Source: Betaproteobacteria bacterium (GTDB lineage Bacteria > Pseudomonadota > Gammaproteobacteria > Burkholderiales > Burkholderiaceae_C). From it: DNA of 5,609 bases. Shown here in pieces: positions 1 to 5,609 of the stretch. A program made the position numbers and the translations under genes. The DNA lies in assembly GCA_005884255.1 (NCBI GenBank), contig VBDL01000139.1, positions 1-5,609 of the forward strand. The letters run 5' to 3'. How positions within the stretch are numbered: position 1 is the stretch's first letter; each line of letters starts with the position of its first letter. The notes under the pieces are model-generated. The model did not search any database, was not told where the DNA came from, and was given only the letters and a program-made list of their open reading frames with translations.

Positions 1-1
1 T

Positions 2-523
2 CTCTCCACGCATGGCGAGCCGGTGCCGGGCTCGTGCGTGCTGGTCACGCTCGAAGGCACGCGGCCGATGCTGGTGGAGGTGCAGGCGCTGGTCGATTCC
101 GGCGGCCCCAGCCCGCGACGGCTGAGCGTCGGCCTCGAACGCGATCGACTGGCCATGCTGCTCGCGGTGCTGCATCGCCATGCCGGCGTGTCGGCCTTGG
201 ACCAGGACGTGTTCGTCAACGCGGTCGGCGGCGTGCGCATCAGCGAACCGGCGGCCGACCTCGCAGTGTTGCTGTCGATCCACAGCTCGTTGCGCGGGCG
301 GCCGCTGCCGCGTGGCTTCATCGCGTTCGGTGAAGTCGGCTTGGCCGGCGAGGTGCGGCCGGCGCCGCGCGGCCAGGAGCGGCTGAAGGAGGCCGCCAAG
401 CTCGGCTTCTCGGTGGCGCTGGTGCCCAAGGCCAACGCGCCGAAGAAGCCGATCGAGGGGCTGACGATCCACGCCATCGAGCGCGTGGAGCAAGCCGCGG
501 CGCTGCTGCGCGAGCTCGGTTGA
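2..523 (+). CDS. radA: DNA repair protein RadA (Sms), C-terminal part, 5' truncated by window
   Basis: RadA is a RecA-like ATPase that promotes branch migration of recombination intermediates in the cytoplasm. Only the last 173 codons are here. The zinc finger, Walker motifs and KNRFG motif lie upstream of the window. The visible part is the C-terminal Lon-protease-like domain. It begins just before EGTRPMLVEVQALVD and continues through GLERDRLAMLLAVLHRH, DQDVFVNAVGG and FGEVGLAGEVRP to GQERLKEAAKLGF, matching E. coli RadA (from memory) almost block by block and ending at the family's usual C-terminus. The open frame runs in from the window edge; the GTG at 23 is internal and not the start. 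At the place where E. coli RadA has Ser in TETSADLA (a residue compared with the Lon catalytic serine), this protein has Ala (SEPAADLA, codon 251-253), so peptidase activity is not expected. The next gene on the same strand starts 57 bp after the TGA, and no hairpin plus T-tract terminator is visible between them. Confidence 0.96.
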   Translation, partial: LSTHGEPVPGSCVLVTLEGTRPMLVEVQALVDSGGPSPRRLSVGLERDRLAMLLAVLHRHAGVSALDQDVFVNAVGGVRISEPAADLAVLLSIHSSLRGRPLPRGFIAFGEVGLAGEVRPAPRGQERLKEAAKLGFSVALVPKANAPKKPIEGLTIHAIERVEQAAALLRELG

Positions 524-580
524 TTACGCCGCCTCTGCAAAAAGTTCATACTGGTCGATCGATCGCCTGTAGATGTTTCA
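524..580 (+). promoter_or_regulatory. Intergenic leader upstream of the CheB/CheR fusion gene, with a perfect palindrome
   Basis: This 57-bp gap separates radA from the fusion gene. It contains the self-complementary 10-mer CGATCGATCG at 556-565, flanked by G554/C567, which could be an operator half-site pair or a small hairpin just before the start codon. A weak -10-like CATACT lies at 547-552, next to the most AT-rich stretch (538-552), but no good -35 sits 16-18 bp upstream of it, so a promoter is only a guess. No GGAG/AGGA-type ribosome binding site precedes the ATG at 581. A tiny in-frame unit ATG TTT CAA TGA at 573-584 overlaps the real start as ATGA. Either read-through from radA or a local promoter could express the downstream gene; the sequence does not decide. 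Confidence 0.3.
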
Positions 581-3500
581 ATGACCGACATCACCGCGAC
601 GCCGACCGAGCCATCGGATGACTCGCGGGTCGGCTCGACACCCAGCACGCTGGACTTCCCCGTGGTGGGCATCGGCGCATCGGCCGGCGGGCTCGAGGCC
701 TTGCTGAAGTTCTTCGAGAACCTGCCGCCCGACTGCGGCATGGCCTTCGTCGTCGTGCTGCATCTGTCGCCCAAGCACAGCAGCAATGTGCCGACGCTGC
801 TGCAGAACGTGACGCCGCTGCCGGTGCGGCATGTCAGCGGGCCGGTGGGAATCGAGCGCAATCACGTCTATGTGATCCCGCCGGGCAAGCTGCTGGCGAT
901 GGACGACAACGCGCTGGACATCACCGATGCCGATCGCCCGCGCGGCCGCCACGTGGCCATCGACCTGTTCTTCCGCTCGCTGGCGCAGACGCATGGCTCG
1001 CGCGCCGTCGGCATCGTGCTGTCGGGCTCGGGCGCCGACGGCTCGGCGGGCATTGCGCACGTCAAGGAGCAAGGCGGCCTGACCTTCGCGCAGGTGCCCG
1101 ACGAGGCCGACTTCGACAGCATGCCGCGCAGCGCGATCGCCACCTCGGCGATCGACTTCGTGCTGCCGGTGGCGCAGATGCCGGGCAAGCTGATCGACCT
1201 CAGCACCGCCGCGCGCAACATCCACCTGCCGCCGATCGCCGAGCCGGACAAGGGATTGCCACCGAAGCCGGGGCTGCCGCCGACCGGGCACGAGGCCGAC
1301 GAGGTGCTGCGCGACATCCTCGTCACGCTGCGCGCGCGCACCGGCCACGACTTCCGCCACTACAAGCGCGCGACGATGATGCGTCGCCTGGAGCGCCGCC
1401 TGCAGGTCAACGGCCTGAGCGACCTGCCTAGCTACCGGGCGCACCTGCATGCGAACGCCGATGAGGCGCCGGCCTTGCTGAAGGACCTGCTGATCGGCGT
1501 GACCAACTACTTCCGCGACAGCGAGAGCTTCGACGTGCTGGCGCACGACGTGGTGCCTCAGTTGTTCGAAGGCCGCTCGCCGCAGGAGCAGCTGCGCGCC
1601 TGGGTCGCCGGCTGCGCCACCGGCGAGGAGGCCTATTCGCTGGCCATGCTGCTGTGCGAGCAAGCTGCGCGCATCGCGGAACCGCCGGACATGCTGGTCT
1701 TCGCCACCGACATCGACGAGCGTGCCATCACCACGGCGCGCGCCGGCCTGTACCCGGAGTCGATCTTGACCGACGTGTCGCCGACGCGCCTGCGCCAGTT
1801 CTTCACCAAGGAAGACACGCAGTACCGCATTCGCAAGGAGGTGCGCGAGAAGCTGCTGTTCGCGCAGCACAACCTGTTGCGCGACCCGCCGTTCTCGCAG
1901 CTCGACCTGATCTCGTGCCGCAACCTGATGATCTACATCGATCGCGATGTGCACAACGAGATGCTGGAGATCTTCCACTTCGCGCTCAAGCCCGGCGGCT
2001 TTCTCTTCCTCGGCAGCTCGGAATCGGCCGACACCGCCTCGCAGCTGTTCACGCCGGTGGACAAGAAGCACCGCATCTATCGCGCCAACAACCTGTCGCG
2101 CGGCCGGCGCATGCTGCCCGCGCTGCCGCTGCGCCTGGGCGCCGCCGGCACGCCCACCGTCGAGCTGCCGCTGCTGCGCAGCAAGACCTCGTTCGCCGAC
2201 GCGCACCAGCGCCTGCTGCTGCAGCATGCGCCGCCGTCGGTGCTGATCAACAGTGAATCGGAGATCGTGCACCTGTCGGACAACACCGGCGCCTTTCTGC
2301 GCCTGGCGCCCGGCGCGCCGTCGCACAACCTGCTCAGCCTGGTGCTGCCCGAGCTGCGGCTGGAGCTGCGCGCAGCGCTGCTGCAGGCCAGGCAGAGCGG
2401 GCGCAGCGTCGAGGCGCGCCACGTGAAGGTGCAGCGTGGCGGCAGGCCGCGCTACGTCAGCATGGTGGTGCGGCCGGTGCGCGACACCGTGTCCAACGCC
2501 GAGTTCACGCTGGTGATGTTCGACGAGGTCGACGACACGCTGGGCGCCGAGCATCCGAACAACGAGCTCGACCCGGCGATGACGCACCTCGAGGGCGAGC
2601 TGCAGCGCACGAAAGACCAGCTCAAGGCCTCGATCGAGCAGGGCGAAACCTCCACCGAGGAGCTGCGCGCGTCCAACGAGGAGCTGCAGGCCATCAACGA
2701 GGAGCTGCGCTCGACCACCGAGGAGCTGGAGACCAGCAAGGAGGAGCTGCAGTCGATCAACGAGGAGCTGGTCACCGTCAACCAGGAGCTGAAGATCAAG
2801 GTCGAGGAGACCGGCAAGATCAACGACGACCTGCAGAACCTGATCGCCTCCACCGACATCGCGACGGTGTTCGTCGACCGCGGCATGAGCATCAAACGCT
2901 ACACACCGCGCGCCACCGACATCTTCAACCTGATCCCGTCGGACGTCGGCCGCTCGCTGCTGGACATCACGCACCGGCTGGACTATCCGCAGCTCGCCGC
3001 CGACACCTCGGCCGCCTTCCAGTCGCTGCAGATCGTCGAGCGCGAGGTGCACAGCAGCGACGACAAGTGGTACATCGCGCGGCTGCTGCCCTACCGCACG
3101 CTGGAGGATCACATCGGCGGCGCGGTGCTGACCTTCATCGAGATCACGCGGCGCCGGCGCGCCGAGCAGCAGCTGCATGAGGAGCAGGACCGCATGCGGC
3201 TGGTGGCAGCGAGCACGCGGGACTACGCCATCTTCACCACCGACATGCAAGGGCACGTCGCCACCTGGAACCAGGGCGCGCAGAACATCTTCGGCTACCC
3301 CGAGGCCGAGATGCTCGGCCAATCGAGCGCCGTGCTGTATCTGCCGGGAGACCGCGAGCGCGGCGCCTTCGACGACGAGCTGCGCCGCGCGCGCGAGCAG
3401 GGCCGCGCCGAGGGCGATCGCTGGATGCTGCGCAAGGATGGCTCGCGCTTCTTCTGCAGCGGCATCCTGACGGCGCTGGAGGGCGGCCAAGGCTTCGCGA

Positions 3501-4729
3501 AGATCGCGCGCGACCTCACCAGCCTCAAGCAGGCCGAGACCGAGCGCGAGAGGCAGCTCAAGCGCGAGGCGGCCGCGGCGGCGCAGGCACGCGCCGTCAG
3601 CGAGATGAAGGACGAGTTCCTCGCCGTGCTGTCGCACGAGCTGAAGAACCCGCTGAACCTGATCCTCGTCAACGCCGAGCTGCTGACGCGCCTGCCCGAG
3701 TCGCGCGGCATCGCGCCGGTGGCGCGTGCGGCCGACGTGATCCGCCGCACGGTGATGAGCCAGGCGCAGATCATCGACGACCTGCTGGACATGTCGCGCG
3801 TGCAGACCGGCAAGCTGGCGCTCAACCTCGGCGAGGTCAACGGGTCGGCGGCGCTGGAGTCCATCGTCGCCGCCGCGAGCGCCGATGCAGCGGCGCGCCA
3901 TCTGCAGCTGACGCTGCAGCCGCCGGCAAAGCGCGTGGCGGTGCATGCCGACCCGGTGCGGCTGGAGCAGATCATGTGGAACCTGCTCAGCAACGCGATC
4001 AAGTTCACGCCGGCCGGCGGCTCGATCACGGTGTCGCTGCAGCAGGAAGACGGCATGGCGCGGCTGGACGTGGCCGACACCGGCCGCGGCATCGCGCCGG
4101 ATTTCCTGCCCAAGGTGTTCGACATGTTCCGCCAGGCCGAGAGCCGCAGCACACACTACGAGGGCGGCCTCGGCATCGGGCTGGCGCTGGTGAAGCAGCT
4201 CGCGCGGCTGCAGGGCGGGCGCGTCGAGGCGCATTCCGAAGGGCTGGGCCGCGGCGCGCGCTTCTCGGTGTGGCTGCCGCTGCACAACGGCGCGGCGACC
4301 GGCCGCGCCGCCGAGGCCGCCTCGCCTGCGAGCACCATCGCCGGGTTGCGCGTGCTGATCGTCGACGATGCCGAGGAGACGATCGGCGCGCTCGGCGAGC
4401 TGCTCAAGCTCGAGGGCGCGCACGTCAGCGGCGCCACCAGCGTGCCGCAGGCGCTGCAGATGATCGGCGAGCAGAGCTTCGACCTCATCGTCTCGGACAT
4501 CGCGATGCCCGGCATGAACGGCTACGAGCTGCTGCTGCAGTTGCGCCAGCGCCCGGACGCCGCGAACACGCCGACCATCGCGCTCAGCGGCCTCGGCCGC
4601 CCGGCCGACGCCAAGCGCGCGCTGGACGCCGGCTTCGATGCGCACCTGGGCAAGCCGGTGACGCTCGAGGCCTTGACCGAGGCGATGCGCCTGGCGCGCG
4701 AGCACCGGCGCGCCCGTGCCGGCGAGTGA
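581..4729 (+). CDS. CheB-CheR-PAS-coiled coil-PAS-PAS-histidine kinase-receiver fusion protein (1382 aa)
   Basis: This is a soluble multidomain signalling protein with no signal peptide or membrane segment. Domains by residue: CheB methylesterase 27-205, with the Ser-His-Asp triad S34 (GASAGG), H61 and D153; CheR methyltransferase 236-495, with TNYFRD 308-313, SAM-binding AGCATGEE 343-350, ATDID 375-379 and SCRNLMIY 445-452; PAS-like 540-650; coiled coil 666-757 with seven heptads; PAS-type 750-862; canonical PAS 870-985; HisKA with H1019 (SHELKNPL); HATPase with N1134/N1138, DTGRG 1166-1170 and GGLGIG 1195-1200; receiver 1256-1376 with D1262/D1263, phospho-acceptor D1306, S1336 and K1358. 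All key catalytic residues are present, so every enzyme looks active. CheB lacks its usual N-terminal receiver, and there is no HPt domain. Predicted roles: methyl transfer to and from receptor-type glutamates, PAS-sensed autophosphorylation, and phosphotransfer to D1306 or another partner. ATG 581 is the only sensible start: no closer in-frame ATG or GTG lies upstream, and CheB begins 26 residues in. CheB/CheR-kinase fusions are a known but poorly understood family. The true substrate and output are unknown. Confidence 0.95.
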   Translation: MTDITATPTEPSDDSRVGSTPSTLDFPVVGIGASAGGLEALLKFFENLPPDCGMAFVVVLHLSPKHSSNVPTLLQNVTPLPVRHVSGPVGIERNHVYVIPPGKLLAMDDNALDITDADRPRGRHVAIDLFFRSLAQTHGSRAVGIVLSGSGADGSAGIAHVKEQGGLTFAQVPDEADFDSMPRSAIATSAIDFVLPVAQMPGKLIDLSTAARNIHLPPIAEPDKGLPPKPGLPPTGHEADEVLRDILVTLRARTGHDFRHYKRATMMRRLERRLQVNGLSDLPSYRAHLHANADEAPALLKDLLIGVTNYFRDSESFDVLAHDVVPQLFEGRSPQEQLRAWVAGCATGEEAYSLAMLLCEQAARIAEPPDMLVFATDIDERAITTARAGLYPESILTDVSPTRLRQFFTKEDTQYRIRKEVREKLLFAQHNLLRDPPFSQLDLISCRNLMIYIDRDVHNEMLEIFHFALKPGGFLFLGSSESADTASQLFTPVDKKHRIYRANNLSRGRRMLPALPLRLGAAGTPTVELPLLRSKTSFADAHQRLLLQHAPPSVLINSESEIVHLSDNTGAFLRLAPGAPSHNLLSLVLPELRLELRAALLQARQSGRSVEARHVKVQRGGRPRYVSMVVRPVRDTVSNAEFTLVMFDEVDDTLGAEHPNNELDPAMTHLEGELQRTKDQLKASIEQGETSTEELRASNEELQAINEELRSTTEELETSKEELQSINEELVTVNQELKIKVEETGKINDDLQNLIASTDIATVFVDRGMSIKRYTPRATDIFNLIPSDVGRSLLDITHRLDYPQLAADTSAAFQSLQIVEREVHSSDDKWYIARLLPYRTLEDHIGGAVLTFIEITRRRRAEQQLHEEQDRMRLVAASTRDYAIFTTDMQGHVATWNQGAQNIFGYPEAEMLGQSSAVLYLPGDRERGAFDDELRRAREQGRAEGDRWMLRKDGSRFFCSGILTALEGGQGFAKIARDLTSLKQAETERERQLKREAAAAAQARAVSEMKDEFLAVLSHELKNPLNLILVNAELLTRLPESRGIAPVARAADVIRRTVMSQAQIIDDLLDMSRVQTGKLALNLGEVNGSAALESIVAAASADAAARHLQLTLQPPAKRVAVHADPVRLEQIMWNLLSNAIKFTPAGGSITVSLQQEDGMARLDVADTGRGIAPDFLPKVFDMFRQAESRSTHYEGGLGIGLALVKQLARLQGGRVEAHSEGLGRGARFSVWLPLHNGAATGRAAEAASPASTIAGLRVLIVDDAEETIGALGELLKLEGAHVSGATSVPQALQMIGEQSFDLIVSDIAMPGMNGYELLLQLRQRPDAANTPTIALSGLGRPADAKRALDAGFDAHLGKPVTLEALTEAMRLAREHRRARAGE
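2657..2791 (+). repeat. Seven-copy 21-bp periodic repeat encoding E-E-L heptads of the coiled coil
   Basis: GAGGAGCTG occurs at 2657, 2678, 2699, 2720, 2741 and 2762, with a one-base variant CAGGAGCTG at 2783. The period is exactly 21 bp, or seven codons. The encoded residues are E-E-L at 693, 700, 707, 714, 721 and 728, and Q-E-L at 735. The bases between copies differ, so this is a protein-level heptad repeat held by selection rather than a recent tandem duplication. The repeat lies inside the fusion gene, between the first PAS-like domain and the second PAS-type domain, and links the Che enzymes to the sensor-kinase half. From memory, similar NEEL/EEL heptads are common in CheB/CheR-kinase relatives. 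Confidence 0.9.
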
Positions 4730-4732
4730 TCA
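4727..4732. other. Abutting convergent stop codons in a TGATCA palindrome
   Basis: The + strand TGA of the fusion gene occupies 4727-4729, and the - strand TGA of the deacetylase gene occupies 4730-4732. Together they form the self-complementary hexamer TGATCA. There is no intergenic base between the two genes and no T-tract terminator on either side. Transcripts from either gene would therefore have to end inside, or read antisense through, the other gene. Confidence 0.9.
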
Positions 4733-5404
4733 CGACGCCCTCTCCAGCAGCCAGTAGCCCTCGATCTCGTCACCCTCGAAGCCGCGGTGGCCGTAGGCGC
4801 GCCACTGGCTGCGGTAGGCGAGCATCGCGACGCGCTTCAGGCCGCTGGCATCGGCGCGCGGGCCCAGCGGCGTGGCGTGGATGCCGCGCGCCAGCAGCGC
4901 ACTCAGGCGCCGCTGCACCAGCCCCGGCCGGCTGCGATAAGGCACGTCTTCGTAGGCGATCCACGACGTGCGCGCCGCACCGGCCAGCGCCGCGTCGGAC
5001 AGCAGCACGTGGTCGATGTGATGCAGGCCGAGCGGCAGCAGCACGATGTCGGGGTGGTGCGCAGCGATCAGCGCATCCAGCGCTTGCGTCAGCTCGGCCA
5101 GCGGCGGCGAGGCGCCGTACTGGCTCTCGAGGAAGTTCAGGTGCTCGGGTTGCGCGCACAGCACGCGCAGCGCGGCATCGTCCTCCTCGCGGCGCGCGGT
5201 CACGGCTTCACCGCCGCTGCGAAAGCCGCACGCGGCATCCCAGTCCTGCAGGGGCAAGTCCGGCGGCGGGAAGCCGGCGAACACGGTGGCGACCCGAGGA
5301 TCCTGCAGCTCGGCCAGCAGGCCGCCGCAGGAGAACACGGCATCGTCCAGGTGCGGGGACAGCACCAGCACCTGCGCGCCGCGGCAACGCTCTCGGAGAT
5401 CCAT
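4730..5404 (-). CDS. PIG-L/LmbE family metal-dependent deacetylase (224 aa)
   Basis: This is a cytoplasmic enzyme of the PIG-L family, whose members remove acetyl groups from N-acetylglucosaminyl or related N-acyl amino-sugar compounds using a bound metal, typically zinc. The signature is at the N-terminus: VLVLSPHLDDAVFSCGG, residues 12-28. H18 and D21 are the expected metal ligands and D20 the expected general base. The second signature is HHIDH at 128-132, with H132 the likely third ligand and H129/D131 as in the HxDH motif. YEDVPY at 151-156 is also typical of bacterial members. Length fits the compact end of the family and no signal peptide is seen. The ATG at 5404 places the first beta strand about ten residues in, as expected, although no strong Shine-Dalgarno sequence precedes it (AAGAAC at 5417-5412 is the best purine stretch). 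The gene converges on the fusion gene and lies 114 bp downstream of another - strand gene, with which it could be cotranscribed. The substrate cannot be told from sequence; no glycan or thiol biosynthesis gene is visible nearby. Confidence 0.9.
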   Translation of the reverse strand: MDLRERCRGAQVLVLSPHLDDAVFSCGGLLAELQDPRVATVFAGFPPPDLPLQDWDAACGFRSGGEAVTARREEDDAALRVLCAQPEHLNFLESQYGASPPLAELTQALDALIAAHHPDIVLLPLGLHHIDHVLLSDAALAGAARTSWIAYEDVPYRSRPGLVQRRLSALLARGIHATPLGPRADASGLKRVAMLAYRSQWRAYGHRGFEGDEIEGYWLLERAS

Positions 5405-5436
5405 CGCGCGTTCTTGGCAAGTGCTGTGCCGAGGGC

Positions 5437-5511
5437 TTCAGTCCCGGCGCCGGGCCGCCCCAAGCCGGGCTGAACCCCCACGGGGGGTGGCGCGGTACTC
5501 CGCGCCGGGGG
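5437..5511. repeat. Intergenic multi-stem-loop GC-rich element, REP-like
   Basis: Three adjacent hairpins fill most of the gap between the two - strand genes. Hairpin 1: TTCAG-CCCGGC (5437-5448, with T5442 bulged) pairs with GCCGGGCTGAA (5464-5474), giving 11 bp; its left arm also overlaps a perfect 12-base palindrome CCCGGCGCCGGG at 5443-5454. Hairpin 2: ACCCCC (5474-5479) pairs with GGGGGT (5483-5488) around a 3-base loop. Hairpin 3: GGCGCGG (5489-5495) pairs with CCGCGCC (5500-5506) around TACT. In an alternative fold the C-run 5475-5479 pairs with the G-run 5507-5511 and encloses hairpin 3. No T-tract follows on either strand, so a classical intrinsic terminator is unlikely. From memory, similar GC-rich hairpin modules are scattered between genes in Burkholderiales genomes; copy number in this genome cannot be seen here. 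Confidence 0.6.
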
Positions 5512-5518
5512 CGAACAC

Positions 5519-5609
5519 TCAGGGTTTGCGCGGCGGCGGCGCCGGCTTTTGCTCTCCCTCCACGCGCGCGATCTGCTCGGCGACCGTCTGCGCCTGCGTG
5601 GCCTGCTTC
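5519..5609 (-). CDS. Unidentified protein, last 29 codons, 5' part outside window
   Basis: An open - strand frame enters from the window edge and ends at TGA 5521-5519. The tail is KQATQAQTVAEQIARVEG followed by a charged, proline-rich end (EQKPAPPPRKP). The first part looks helical, rich in Ala, Gln and charged residues, and the Pro/Lys/Arg end looks disordered, as in many proteobacterial C-terminal tails. The frame has the high third-position GC of the neighbouring genes, and a GC hairpin element begins soon after the stop, as expected at a gene end. No family can be named from this fragment. It runs in the same direction as the deacetylase gene 114 bp further on and may share its transcript. 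Confidence 0.55.
   Translation of the reverse strand, partial: KQATQAQTVAEQIARVEGEQKPAPPPRKP

Noticed and set aside
1654..2256. A 200-codon + strand frame inside the CheR region
   Set aside because: It is a +1-type shadow of the fusion gene, rich in Ala, Arg, Pro and His with no motif. The CheR signature residues lie in the long frame and show no frameshift.
3188..3535. The third PAS domain as a LOV (flavin photoreceptor) domain
   Set aside because: There is no NCRFLQ-like motif with the photoactive cysteine. The sequence reads as a generic PAS/S-box domain, and no ligand can be assigned.
578..4705. A 1375-codon open frame on the - strand covering almost the whole fusion gene
   Set aside because: Its codons are in exact phase with the sense codons, so it stays open only because the sense gene uses no TTA, CTA or TCA codons, as expected from strong GC bias. 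The predicted protein is a low-complexity Arg/Gln/Val/Leu/Ala-rich product with no recognisable domain, while the + strand frame has every expected motif.
4702..4723. GC-rich inverted repeat (CCGGC 4705-4709 with GCCGG 4718-4722) at the end of the fusion gene as a terminator
   Set aside because: The stem is only 5 bp, lies within the coding sequence before the stop, and has no following T-tract. A chance hairpin is likely in such GC-rich DNA.
4787..5473. A 228-codon + strand open frame antisense to the deacetylase gene
   Set aside because: The product is Gln/Arg/Ala-rich with no family motif, and it overlaps a well-supported PIG-L gene on the other strand. It is a GC-bias shadow.
5489..5506. 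The perfect 7-bp hairpin as an intrinsic terminator for the - strand gene ending at 5519
   Set aside because: On the - strand the hairpin is followed by A and a run of C, not T, so it does not fit a classical Rho-independent terminator. It is treated as part of the repeat element.

Overview
The window is high-GC (roughly two thirds or more G+C by eye), densely coding chromosomal DNA. The RadA sequence, the codon bias and the style of the extragenic GC-rich hairpin element suggest a betaproteobacterium, probably of the order Burkholderiales (Rubrivivax/Leptothrix-like). This is an inference from the sequence; no database search was done. There is no sign of an insertion sequence, phage, CRISPR array or RNA gene.

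Layout: (1) 2-523, + strand: the 3' end of radA, the branch-migration ATPase of recombinational repair, covering its C-terminal Lon-like domain. (2) 524-580: a short gap with no recognisable Shine-Dalgarno sequence but with a perfect 10-bp palindrome. (3) 581-4729, + strand: one very large gene of 1382 codons. It encodes, in order, a CheB methylesterase domain, a CheR methyltransferase domain, a PAS-like domain, a strictly heptad-repeated coiled coil, two more PAS-type domains, a histidine kinase (HisKA + HATPase) and a C-terminal receiver domain. (4) 4730-5404, - strand: a PIG-L/LmbE-type metal-dependent deacetylase gene. It is tail-to-tail with the fusion gene, and the two TGA stops abut inside one TGATCA palindrome. 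(5) 5405-5518: an intergenic stretch mostly filled by a compact GC-rich element of several stem-loops, REP-like in style. (6) 5519-5609, - strand: the last 29 codons of an unidentified gene that runs off the window.

How it works together: the fusion gene is the point of interest. It joins the two opposing chemoreceptor-modifying enzymes, which normally add and remove methyl groups on receptor glutamates, to a soluble sensor kinase with its own receiver. No chemoreceptor, CheA or CheW gene is visible nearby. The coiled coil linking the Che enzymes to the sensor/kinase half carries seven evenly spaced E-E (or Q-E) pairs, some flanked by small residues as in chemoreceptor methylation sites. This makes a testable case that the protein is its own methylation substrate. 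RadA and the deacetylase look like ordinary neighbours with no clear functional link to it.
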